This document shows, one piece after another, positions 6,268 through 13,754 of a DNA stretch of 64,000 nucleotides (positions are counted from its first letter, which is position 1; each line of letters begins with the position of its first letter). This DNA comes from Stenotrophomonas indicatrix (GTDB lineage: Bacteria; Pseudomonadota; Gammaproteobacteria; Xanthomonadales; Xanthomonadaceae). Under the pieces are notes generated by a model. The model was not told where the DNA came from, made no database searches, and worked only from the letters and a program-made list of their open reading frames with translations. The stretch spans positions 186,001 through 250,000 of the forward strand of contig NZ_PEJS01000001.1 in assembly GCF_002750975.1 (NCBI RefSeq), read 5' to 3'. The translations under genes were made by a program, and so were the position numbers.

Positions 6268-7531
6268 CGAACAGCGAGCCCTGGCGGGGTGGTGGCGCCA
6301 GCTTCGCGCGCAGCGCCGCCGGATCATCCAGCGCACTGCGCGGATGGTGGTCGGCCAGCTGCACGAACGGCAGCAGTTTGCTCATCGGCGCCTTCAGTCG
6401 TGCAACGTCGGCCACCCGCAGGCGGCCGTGGCGGCGTGCCATCAATACGCGCTTGACGTTGCGCACTCCCAGGCCTGGCACCCGCAGCAGCAGCTCCTTC
6501 GGCGCAAGATTCAGGTCCACCGGGAAGCGTTCGGGATGGCGGATCGCCCAGGCCATCTTCGGATCGATGTCCAGATCCAGCATGCCGCCCTGGGTGGTGT
6601 CGGTGATCTCCTCCACGCCGTAGCCGTAGAAGCGCAGCAGCCAGTCGGCCTGGTACAGCCGGTGCTCGCGCTGCAGCGGAGGCGGCTGCAGCGGCAGCTG
6701 GCGGCTCGCATCGGGAATCGGGCTGAAGGCGGAGTAGTACACCCGGCGCATGCGGTAGTTGCCGTAGAGGCTGTCGGCACTGGTCAGGATCTGCTGGTCG
6801 CTGGCACCGTCGGCGCCGACGATCATCTGCGTGCTCTGCCCGGCGGGTGCAAAGCGGGGAGGGCGAGGGCGCGTGCTGCGGCTGGAAACCGGTGCGATCA
6901 CTGCCGGCGCCTTGCGGGCCTCCTTGGCTTCTTCGATGCGCCAGCGCAGTTCACCCATCGCGCCGCGGATCGATGTGCTGGTCTTTTCCGGGGCGAGGGT
7001 GGCCAGGCCCGCCTCGGTGGGCAGTTCGACATTGATCGACAGGCGATCGGCGTAACGACCCGCAGCGGCCAGAAGTTCTGGCGATGCCTCGGGGATCGTC
7101 TTCAGGTGGATGTAGCCGGCGTATCGGTGCTCCTCGCGCAGCCGACGTGCCACCTCCACCATGCGCTCCATCGTGTAGTCCGCGTTGCGGATGATGCCGC
7201 TGGAAAGAAACAGCCCTTCGATGTAATTGCGCTTGTAGAAGTCCAGGGTGAGCGTGACCACCTCGTCCACGCTGAAACGCGCGCGCGGCACGTTGCTGGA
7301 CACCCGGTTCACGCAATAGGCGCAGTCGTACACGCAGAAGTTGGTCAGCAGGATCTTCAGCAGCGACACGCAGCGGCCATCGGGCGTGTAGCTGTGGCAG
7401 ATGCCCATGCCCTCGGTACTGCCGATGCCGCCGGAGGCGCGCGAATCGCGCTTGCCCGCACCGCTGGAAGCGCAGGAGGCATCGTATTTTGCGGCATCTG
7501 CAAGGATGGCCAGCTTGCGTATGGTTTCCAT
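6248..7531 (-). CDS. Putative DNA modification/repair radical SAM protein
   Basis: A 427-residue radical SAM enzyme with the cluster motif C66-x3-C70-x2-C73 in NFCVYDCAYC, preceded by GMGICHSYTPDGRCVSLLK. The C-terminus holds a helix-hairpin-helix (LLLRVPGLGVRNVKRVL), a DNA-binding element. This subfamily is known as the constant partner of the DUF4130/UDG protein encoded just downstream with a 20-base overlap. The reaction is unknown. The linkage and the helix-hairpin-helix suggest that the radical SAM enzyme makes or undoes a base change that the UdgX-like protein handles. The insertion APVSSRSTRPRPPRF near 225 looks disordered. Confidence 0.9.
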   Translation of the reverse strand: METIRKLAILADAAKYDASCASSGAGKRDSRASGGIGSTEGMGICHSYTPDGRCVSLLKILLTNFCVYDCAYCVNRVSSNVPRARFSVDEVVTLTLDFYKRNYIEGLFLSSGIIRNADYTMERMVEVARRLREEHRYAGYIHLKTIPEASPELLAAAGRYADRLSINVELPTEAGLATLAPEKTSTSIRGAMGELRWRIEEAKEARKAPAVIAPVSSRSTRPRPPRFAPAGQSTQMIVGADGASDQQILTSADSLYGNYRMRRVYYSAFSPIPDASRQLPLQPPPLQREHRLYQADWLLRFYGYGVEEITDTTQGGMLDLDIDPKMAWAIRHPERFPVDLNLAPKELLLRVPGLGVRNVKRVLMARRHGRLRVADVARLKAPMSKLLPFVQLADHHPRSALDDPAALRAKLAPPPRQGSLFDAAPAA

Positions 7532-7552
7532 TGAAGAAACCTACGCACGAGG

Positions 7553-7571
7553 GGTCTCATTGGATGAGACC
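7553..7571. promoter_or_regulatory. Perfect palindrome upstream of the radical SAM gene
   Basis: GGTCTCAT-TGG-ATGAGACC lies 21 bases before the start codon of the radical SAM gene. An operator or a leader hairpin are both possible. It does not resemble a LexA box that I know. Confidence 0.35.
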
Positions 7572-7593
7572 GCCCCTTAACCCTTCAGGATTC

Positions 7594-7655
7594 CGCCGGG
7601 CATGGCCCGGCGCTGCCACCACGCGTCCGGTAACGCCGGGCCATGCCCGCCGGGC
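7594..7655. repeat. SMAG REP pair between pilU and the radical SAM gene
   Basis: Two inverted units (7594-7616 and 7630-7652, with GTAA instead of GTAG at the head of the second) separate the pilU stop from the next promoter region on the same strand. Confidence 0.85.
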
Positions 7656-7661
7656 GCGCCG

Positions 7662-8789
7662 TCAGAACCCGTGGGTAATGCTCGGCGCGCCGGCCGAGAA
7701 GTCCGCATACGGATCATGCTCGCCGCTGCCGCCTTCGGACAGGCGGAACTTCAGCGCCAGGCCATCGCGCGAGTCAGCCGCGCGCAGGGCTTCTTCCTGA
7801 TCGATGGTGCCGTTCTTGGCCAACCGGAACAGGCACTGGTCGAAGCTCTCCATGCCTTCTTCCAGCGAAGCCTCCATCGCCGCCTTGATCTCGTGTACCT
7901 GGCCGCGACGCAGCAGGTCGCGGATCATCGGCGTGTTGATCAGTACTTCGGTGGCCGGCAGGCGGCGCCCCTCCTTGTTCTTCACCAGGCGCTGGCTGAT
8001 CACCGCACGCAGGTTCAGCGCCAGGTTCATCAGCACGTTCTTGTGCGCGCTTTCCGGGAAGAAGTTGAGGATGCGCTCGATGGTCTGGTCGGCGTTGTTG
8101 GAGTGCAGGGTGGCCAGGCACAGGTGCCCGGTTTCGGCGAAGGCGATCGCCGCCTCCATCGTTTCGGCATCCAGGATCTCGCCGATCAGGATCACGTCCG
8201 GCGCTTCACGCATCGCATTCTTCAGCGCATTGTGGAAGGCATGGGTATCGAGCCCGACCTCGCGCTGGTTGACGATGGACATCTTGTGCTTGTGCAGGTA
8301 TTCGATCGGGTCCTCGATGGTGAGGATGTGACCGGTGGTGGTGCTGTTGCGATGGTCGATCATCGACGCCAGCGAGGTGGACTTGCCCGAGCCGGTGGAC
8401 CCCACCACCAGCACCAGCCCACGCGGGGTCATGATGACGTCCTTCAGCACCTGCGGCAGGTTGAGCTCTTCGATGCTCGGAATCCGGCTGCGGATGGCGC
8501 GGATGACCATGCCCACTTCACCGCGCTGCTTGAACACGTTGACGCGGAAACGCCCGGCATCGGCCAGGGCGATGGCCATGTTGAGTTCCAGCTCGCGCTC
8601 GAACTGCGGCACCTGGCCCTCGTCCATCAGCGAGTAGGCGATCTTCTTCACCATTCCCGGCGGCAGGCCGGTATTGCCGAGCGGATACAGCTTGCCCTCG
8701 ATCTTGATGTACACCGGCGCGCCGGTGGTCAAGAACATGTCCGAAGCGTTCTTTTCGGTCATCAGCTTCAGGAAGTAGCCGATATCCAT
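7662..8789 (-). CDS. pilU: Type IV pilus retraction ATPase PilU
   Basis: A 375-residue PilT/PilU ATPase that powers pilus retraction at the inner membrane for twitching motility. An N-terminal PAS-like region is followed by the ATPase core with Walker A GSTGSGKST at 130-138 and Walker B VILIGEI. The His box is ETGHLCLATLHSNNADQ, characteristic of PilU rather than PilT. The Asp box reads GEILDAET where the usual form is GEIRDxET. I use the ATG at 8789; the much longer upstream frame overlaps a divergent gene. The C-terminal tail GGSGEHDPYADFSAGAPS is extra and probably flexible. pilT is not in the window. Confidence 0.92.
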   Translation of the reverse strand: MDIGYFLKLMTEKNASDMFLTTGAPVYIKIEGKLYPLGNTGLPPGMVKKIAYSLMDEGQVPQFERELELNMAIALADAGRFRVNVFKQRGEVGMVIRAIRSRIPSIEELNLPQVLKDVIMTPRGLVLVVGSTGSGKSTSLASMIDHRNSTTTGHILTIEDPIEYLHKHKMSIVNQREVGLDTHAFHNALKNAMREAPDVILIGEILDAETMEAAIAFAETGHLCLATLHSNNADQTIERILNFFPESAHKNVLMNLALNLRAVISQRLVKNKEGRRLPATEVLINTPMIRDLLRRGQVHEIKAAMEASLEEGMESFDQCLFRLAKNGTIDQEEALRAADSRDGLALKFRLSEGGSGEHDPYADFSAGAPSITHGF

Positions 8790-8886
8790 TGCGAATTTTC
8801 CCCAACGAAACTGCCGGTGCCCGTTGCAAGCACGGTACCGGCTTGACGACAATGGCCGCGAACCGACAACCGGTACGGCCTCCCCA

Positions 8887-9276
8887 ATGAAACGACTTAG
8901 CTTCGCACGAATGCGCCACAGCCTGTATGTGATGGCGTTTGCATTCGCACTCTCTGCTCCCGCCTGGGCGCAGGATGGCGCGTTGGAACTGGCCCAGGCC
9001 CGGCAGGCGGTGGACAAGGCCACCCAGGCCGACGCCGACCAGTACGCCCCGGACCTGATCGGGTTGGCCCGCCAAGGGCTGGAGCAGGCCCAGCGTGCCG
9101 CTGGCGACCGCCGCGAGCGCAAGAACGCACCGGCCCTGGCCCTGCGTGCCACCGTTGACGCCGATCTGGCCCGTGCCCGCAGCGAGGAAGCCACGGCGAC
9201 CGCACAGCTGCAGCTGCGCCGCAACGAGGTCAACCAGCTGCAGCGCCAGTTGTCGACCGGGGAGGACCGCCGATGA
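8887..9276 (+). CDS. DUF4398 domain secreted or lipid-free periplasmic protein
   Basis: A 129-residue protein with a signal peptide (MKRLSFARMRHSLYVMAFAF...SAPAWA, cleavage near 28) followed by an Ala/Gln/Arg-rich helical segment with DQYAPDLIGLARQGLEQAQ, the DUF4398 pattern. It overlaps the following OmpA-family gene by ATGA (9273-9276), so the two are coupled. It is divergent from pilU. It probably acts in the periplasm with its neighbour, likely as coiled-coil envelope proteins; the function is unknown. Confidence 0.8.
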   Translation: MKRLSFARMRHSLYVMAFAFALSAPAWAQDGALELAQARQAVDKATQADADQYAPDLIGLARQGLEQAQRAAGDRRERKNAPALALRATVDADLARARSEEATATAQLQLRRNEVNQLQRQLSTGEDRR

Positions 9277-10157
9277 AGACGATTTCCGCGCTGACCCTGG
9301 CCACGCTGCTGGCCCTGCCGACGCTGGCACTGGCCGCTGACAACCCGATGGTCGGCCAGCTGAGCCAGCGCCTGATGGCGATCCAGGCCAATCCGGACAC
9401 CGCCGAACTGGGCGCCTTCGAGCGCATGCAGGCGCAGCAGGCCATTGCCACCCTGGAAAAGGCCAAGCGCCGTGACCAGGAGCTGGCCACCTACCTGGCC
9501 GAGCGCCGGGTCGAGATCGCCGAGACCGCCGTGCGGGCTGCGCTGGCCGCGCGCGAGGTCGACCGCCTGGAGCGCACCCGCGGCGACCTGCTGATCGAGG
9601 CCAGCCGCCGCGATGCCGCCCGCGCCCGCCAGGAGGCCGAACAGCTGCGCATGCAGGCGCAGATGCAGGCAGAAGAGGCCGAACGCCTGCGCCAGGCGGC
9701 CGAGGCCGAGACCCTGGCCCGCCAGGATGCCGAGAACGCCCTGACCAGCGTGGCCGGCAAGCAGCAGCAGCGCCTCAGCTCCGCCCAGCAGAACGCGGCC
9801 AAGCTGGCCCGTGAGGAAGCCGAGCTGGTGTCCGGGCAGAAACTTCCGGGCTCGAAGTTCGATGGCCGCGGCGAGGTCTTCACCTTTGCCGGTGACGCGT
9901 TTGCGGCCGGGGCCTCGAGCCTGTCCGGTGGCGCCCGCAACCAGGCCAAGGCCCTGGCCGAGTACGTGAACATCGGCAAGAAGGGCAGGATCCGCATCGA
10001 AGCCTATGACAGTGCCAATGGCGTCGGCCAGAAGCGCGCCGAGGCACTGCGCGACGCGCTGGTGTCGGCCGGTGTCGCCAGCAGCCGGATCCAGGTTGCT
10101 GGGAAGAAGGCCGCCTCCACCCGGGCCCGCTCGGCCGAGGTCGTCATCGCGCCGTAA
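9273..10157 (+). CDS. DUF4398/OmpA-family envelope protein
   Basis: A 294-residue protein with a signal peptide (MKTISALTLATLLALPTLAL, cleavage after ALA near 22), then a long coiled coil (about 45-185) rich in AxxQEAEQLR-type heptads. The C-terminal OmpA-like domain (about 195-294) includes FDGRGEVFTFAGDAF, GRIRIEAYDSANG and KRAEALRDALVSAG, the peptidoglycan-binding pattern. It lacks the conserved terminal NRRV form, reading ARSAEVVIAP instead. It probably bridges the envelope to peptidoglycan. A strong terminator follows, ending a two-gene operon. Confidence 0.85.
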   Translation: MKTISALTLATLLALPTLALAADNPMVGQLSQRLMAIQANPDTAELGAFERMQAQQAIATLEKAKRRDQELATYLAERRVEIAETAVRAALAAREVDRLERTRGDLLIEASRRDAARARQEAEQLRMQAQMQAEEAERLRQAAEAETLARQDAENALTSVAGKQQQRLSSAQQNAAKLAREEAELVSGQKLPGSKFDGRGEVFTFAGDAFAAGASSLSGGARNQAKALAEYVNIGKKGRIRIEAYDSANGVGQKRAEALRDALVSAGVASSRIQVAGKKAASTRARSAEVVIAP

Positions 10158-10202
10158 TTGATTGATATTGTTTGTTTTTCGTTGTGTTGAGTATTCAGCC
10201 TG

Positions 10203-10232
10203 AACCCCGCCTCGGCGGGGTTCGGTCTTTTT
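10203..10232 (+). terminator. Intrinsic terminator after the OmpA-family gene
   Basis: Stem AACCCCGCC/GGCGGGGTT (10203-10211 with 10214-10222), then TTCGGTCTTTTT. It lies 45 bases after the stop codon. Confidence 0.88.
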
Positions 10233-10480
10233 GCCGCAGGGGCTTGAACCCCGTCCAGAGCAAGCGTAGGGTCAATTGTCCGGGACGCAATAACGCGGAC
10301 CGGACGATGGGAGGGCCGGGCCGATGCAAGCAGGGCGCGAACCGCAGCAGATCGAAGTGCGCAGGCCAGTGCCGCACGTCGTTGTGGGCACCCATGTGGG
10401 CATCGACCGGCACTCCTCCATGAACAACGCCCCGTGCCTTGCGGCCGGGGCGTTCGTGTATCTGTCGAAGGAGGTCCATC
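10233..10480. other. Intergenic region with one hairpin
   Basis: Together with 10158-10202 this is a 323-base gap. I see no credible gene. A stem-loop AACGCCCC/GGGGCGTT (10426-10433 with 10447-10454) precedes the DUF465 gene by 26 bases and has no T run, so it is more likely a leader structure than a terminator. Confidence 0.4.
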
Positions 10481-10717
10481 ATGTTTGAAGATCAGCCCCA
10501 GAGCGAGATCGACGCCCGTCGCGCGCGCGATCCGGAGTTCCGGGCACTCCATGACCAGCACCGCAAGTTGAACAAGAAGTGCATGGATGCGGAGTTGGGT
10601 GTACTCCCGATCGATGATGTCACCCTGGGTCGAATGAAGCGCGAGAAGCTGCTGGCCAAGCAACGCCTTCTGCGAATGTACGAAACACCGCTCGCAACCT
10701 CGTCCCCCACGCATTGA
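10481..10717 (+). CDS. DUF465 (YdcH-like) small protein
   Basis: A 78-residue, highly charged helical protein. DPEFRALHDQHRKLNKKC and VTLGRMKREKLLAKQRLL match the DUF465 pattern of two short helices around a loop. The start is certain because an almost perfect AAGGAGGT Shine-Dalgarno lies six bases before the ATG. It is predicted cytoplasmic. The biochemical role of the family is not known. It appears monocistronic. Confidence 0.85.
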   Translation: MFEDQPQSEIDARRARDPEFRALHDQHRKLNKKCMDAELGVLPIDDVTLGRMKREKLLAKQRLLRMYETPLATSSPTH

Positions 10718-11070
10718 CGCACCCCTGTCGTGCCCGGAATGGCATGACCCGGCCATCGATGGCCCTGCCAGGCTCTCCTGACCTGGCAACGCGGCGCCGC
10801 TGAACGCAGGCGTCGCGCCAAGGCACCACACGCGGTGGTGCCTTGGCCCCGCAGGTACGTCCCCCGATGCGGGCGGTACCGGTCTCCTCGTCGATCCGGG
10901 GCCGTCCGCATCCCCTTGGGCCGCCAGCCGAGCTGGTGGGTGCCGACCGTGGGTCAGCACGCCTCCCGCCGGGCATGGCCCGGCGCTACAGAAACGGCTC
11001 CTGACTTTCGTCGCCATCCATCGGATAATCACCGGTCCGGCCCTGTGTGGCGCGAACCGAAGTCCCCCGA
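10718..11070. other. Intergenic region with a 12-bp hairpin and one REP unit
   Basis: A 353-base gap without a credible gene. It holds a perfect hairpin CCAAGGCACCAC/GTGGTGCCTTGG (10818-10829 with 10835-10846, no T run), a degenerate GTGCCGACC..GGTCAGCAC palindrome near 10940-10960, and a single SMAG unit at 10967-10989 on the minus strand. I see no riboswitch ahead of the cystathionine beta-synthase gene. Confidence 0.5.
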
Positions 11071-12441
11071 ATGCCCATCCATTCTTCCGTCCTCGAACTC
11101 ATCGGCCAGACCCCTATCGTCAAGGCCCAGCGCCTGGATGCTGGCGTCTGCGAGCTCTACCTGAAGCTCGAAAGCGCCAATCCGGGCGGATCGATCAAGG
11201 ATCGCATCGGCCTGTCGATGATCGAAGCGGCAGAGAAGCGCGGCGACCTCAAGCCCGGCGCCACCCTGGTGGAAGGCACCGCCGGCAATACCGGCCTGGG
11301 CCTGGCGCTGGTGGCCCAGCAGAAGGGCTACAAGCTGATCCTGGTGGTCCCGGACAAGATGAGCCGGGAAAAGATCTTCAACCTGAAGGCGATGGGTGCC
11401 GAAGTGCGCCTGACCCGCTCGGACGTGGCCAAGGGCCACCCGGAGTACTACCAGGACCTGGCCAAGACCATCGCCGAGCAGACCCCGGGCGCCTACTTCA
11501 TCAACCAGTTCGGCAACCCGGACAACCCGGCCGCGCATGAATTCGGCACCGGCCCGGAGATCCTCGAGCAGATGGATGGCGATCTGGATGCCATCGTGTT
11601 CGGCTGCGGCAGCTCCGGCACCATGACCGGCCTGTCGCGCGCCTTCGCCACGCTGTCGCCGAAGACCGAGCTGGTGCTGGCCGACCCGGTCGGCTCCATC
11701 CTGGCCGAGTACATCAACGACGGTGTGCTCAACGACAAGTCGGGCAGCTGGCTGGTGGAAGGCATCGGCGAGGATTTCCTGCCCTCGATCTCCGATTTCA
11801 GCCGTGTGAAGAAGGCCTACGCCATCACCGATGCGGAGAGCTTCCATACCGCGCGTGAGCTGCTGGGCAAGGAGGGCATCCTCGGTGGCTCCTCGACCGG
11901 CACCCTGCTGGCGGCGGCGCTGAAGTACTGCAAGGAGCAGACCACGCCGAAGAAGGTGCTGGTGCTGGTCTGCGACACCGGCAACAAGTACCTGTCGAAG
12001 ATGTACAACGACTACTGGATGCTGGACAACGGCTTCCTTGAGCGCCCGCAGCACGGTGACCTGCGCGACCTGATCCTGCGCCCGTACGGCCAGCGCGACA
12101 CCGTCGTGATCGGCCCGAACGACCTGCTGACCACCGCCTATCAGCGCATGAAGCTGTATGACGTGTCGCAGCTGCCGGTGCTGGACGGTGACCAGCTGGT
12201 CGGCATCGTCGACGAAAGCGACGTGCTGCTGCACGTCTACGGCGACGAAGCACGCTTCCGTGACCCGGTGGCCACCGCGATGGTCAGCAAGCTGGACCGG
12301 CTGGATGTGAAATCGCCGATCGAGGCGCTGTTGCCGGTGTTCGACCGCGGCCAGGTGGCGATCGTGATGGATGGTGACACCTTCCTCGGCCTGATCACCC
12401 GCATCGACCTGCTGAATTACCTGCGTCGGCGCGTTCAGTAA
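11071..12441 (+). CDS. Cystathionine beta-synthase with CBS domain pair
   Basis: The 456-residue enzyme joins serine (or acetylserine) and homocysteine to cystathionine. The N-terminal PLP fold has the cofactor lysine in NPGGSIKDR (Lys43), GTAGNTGLG at the phosphate/substrate loop, and the late GGSSTG. Residues about 335-456 form a CBS-domain pair (TAYQRMKLYDVSQLPVLDGD and AIVMDGDTFLGLITRIDLL), usually regulatory. An in-frame GTG at 11047 would add eight residues. It is followed by the gamma-lyase/synthase gene, giving a complete reverse transsulfuration module. A cysteine synthase annotation is less likely because of the CBS tail. Confidence 0.92.
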   Translation: MPIHSSVLELIGQTPIVKAQRLDAGVCELYLKLESANPGGSIKDRIGLSMIEAAEKRGDLKPGATLVEGTAGNTGLGLALVAQQKGYKLILVVPDKMSREKIFNLKAMGAEVRLTRSDVAKGHPEYYQDLAKTIAEQTPGAYFINQFGNPDNPAAHEFGTGPEILEQMDGDLDAIVFGCGSSGTMTGLSRAFATLSPKTELVLADPVGSILAEYINDGVLNDKSGSWLVEGIGEDFLPSISDFSRVKKAYAITDAESFHTARELLGKEGILGGSSTGTLLAAALKYCKEQTTPKKVLVLVCDTGNKYLSKMYNDYWMLDNGFLERPQHGDLRDLILRPYGQRDTVVIGPNDLLTTAYQRMKLYDVSQLPVLDGDQLVGIVDESDVLLHVYGDEARFRDPVATAMVSKLDRLDVKSPIEALLPVFDRGQVAIVMDGDTFLGLITRIDLLNYLRRRVQ

Positions 12442-12564
12442 GGCGTTTATCGCCGCAGATCGCTGCTGAACCCCGGTTTATCCGCGTCAAAGCTCGTTAA
12501 GGCCGCGCTGATAGACTCCCGCTCCTTCGACGGCGCCGGTCATCGGCGCCAATCAGGAAACGAC

Positions 12565-13737
12565 ATGTCCAACGCTTCTTCCCCGGACCGCGCGCTGGCG
12601 CTGGCCACCCTGGCCATCCATGGCGGCCAGTCGCCCGACCCGAGCACCGGCGCGGTGATGCCGCCGATCTACGCCACCTCGACCTACGCGCAGTCCAGCC
12701 CGGGCGAGCACCAGGGCTTCGAGTATTCGCGTACCCACAACCCGACCCGCTTCGCCTACGAGCGTTGCGTGGCCTCGCTGGAAGGCGGCACCCGCGGCTT
12801 CGCCTTCGCCTCGGGCATGGCTGCCAGCTCCACCGTGATCGAGCTGCTGGATGCCGGCAGCCACGTGGTGGCGATGGACGACATCTATGGCGGCAGCTTC
12901 CGGCTGTTCGAGCGCGTGCGTCGCCGCACCGCCGCGCTGGACTTCAGCTTCGTCGACCTGACCGATCTGGCCGCCTTCGAAGCGGCGATCACGCCGAAGA
13001 CCAAGATGGTGTGGATTGAAACCCCGACCAATCCGATGCTGAAGATCGTGGACATCGCCGCGGTCGCCGCCATCGCCAAGCGCCATGGCCTGATCGTAGT
13101 GGTCGACAACACCTTCGCCTCGCCGATGCTGCAGCGTCCGCTGGAGCTGGGCGCGGACCTGGTGCTGCATTCGGCCACCAAGTACCTCAACGGCCATTCG
13201 GACATGGTCGGTGGCATGGTCGTGGTCGGCGACAACGCCGAACTGGCCGAGCAGATGGCCTTCCTGCAGAACTCGGTGGGCGGCGTGCAGGGCCCGTTCG
13301 ACAGCTTCCTGGCACTGCGTGGCCTGAAGACCCTGCCGCTGCGCATGAAGGCGCACTGCGCCAACGCGATGGCGCTTGCACAGTGGCTGGAAAAGCACCC
13401 GGCGGTGGAGAAGGTGATCTACCCGGGCCTGGCCTCGCACCCGCAGCATGAGCTGGCGGGCAAGCAGATGGCCGGCTACGGCGGCATCGTCTCGATCGTG
13501 CTGAAGGGTGGTTTCGACGCGGCCAAGCGCTTCTGCGAGAAGACCGAACTGTTCACCCTGGCCGAGTCGCTGGGCGGGGTGGAAAGCCTGGTGAACCACC
13601 CGGCGGTGATGACCCATGCGTCGATCCCGGTGGCACGCCGCGAGCAGCTGGGCATCAGTGATGCACTGGTAAGGCTGAGCGTGGGTGTTGAGGACCTGGG
13701 GGATCTGCAGGTGGATCTGGAGCGGGCGCTGGGCTGA
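12565..13737 (+). CDS. Cystathionine gamma-lyase / gamma-synthase family PLP enzyme
   Basis: A 390-residue Cys/Met-metabolism PLP enzyme. Landmarks are YSRTHNPTR, the SGMAAS loop, DNTFASP, the Schiff-base lysine in HSATKYLNGHSD (Lys206) and SLGGVESLVNHPA. Lyase and synthase cannot be separated by sequence reading alone, and xanthomonad genomes label it metB or metC. The preceding CBS gene argues for cystathionine cleavage to cysteine. The Shine-Dalgarno AGGAAAC lies before the ATG. A GGCGCC/GGCGCC hairpin (about 12533-12550) sits in its leader. This gene marks the left border of the O-antigen locus. Confidence 0.9.
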   Translation: MSNASSPDRALALATLAIHGGQSPDPSTGAVMPPIYATSTYAQSSPGEHQGFEYSRTHNPTRFAYERCVASLEGGTRGFAFASGMAASSTVIELLDAGSHVVAMDDIYGGSFRLFERVRRRTAALDFSFVDLTDLAAFEAAITPKTKMVWIETPTNPMLKIVDIAAVAAIAKRHGLIVVVDNTFASPMLQRPLELGADLVLHSATKYLNGHSDMVGGMVVVGDNAELAEQMAFLQNSVGGVQGPFDSFLALRGLKTLPLRMKAHCANAMALAQWLEKHPAVEKVIYPGLASHPQHELAGKQMAGYGGIVSIVLKGGFDAAKRFCEKTELFTLAESLGGVESLVNHPAVMTHASIPVARREQLGISDALVRLSVGVEDLGDLQVDLERALG

Positions 13738-13754
13738 GCGCCCCGCGAACTGCC

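Noticed and set aside
4801..7534. Two long plus-strand frames opposite the UdgX-like and radical SAM genes
   Set aside because: Both are low-complexity shadows of genes with clear motifs on the minus strand.
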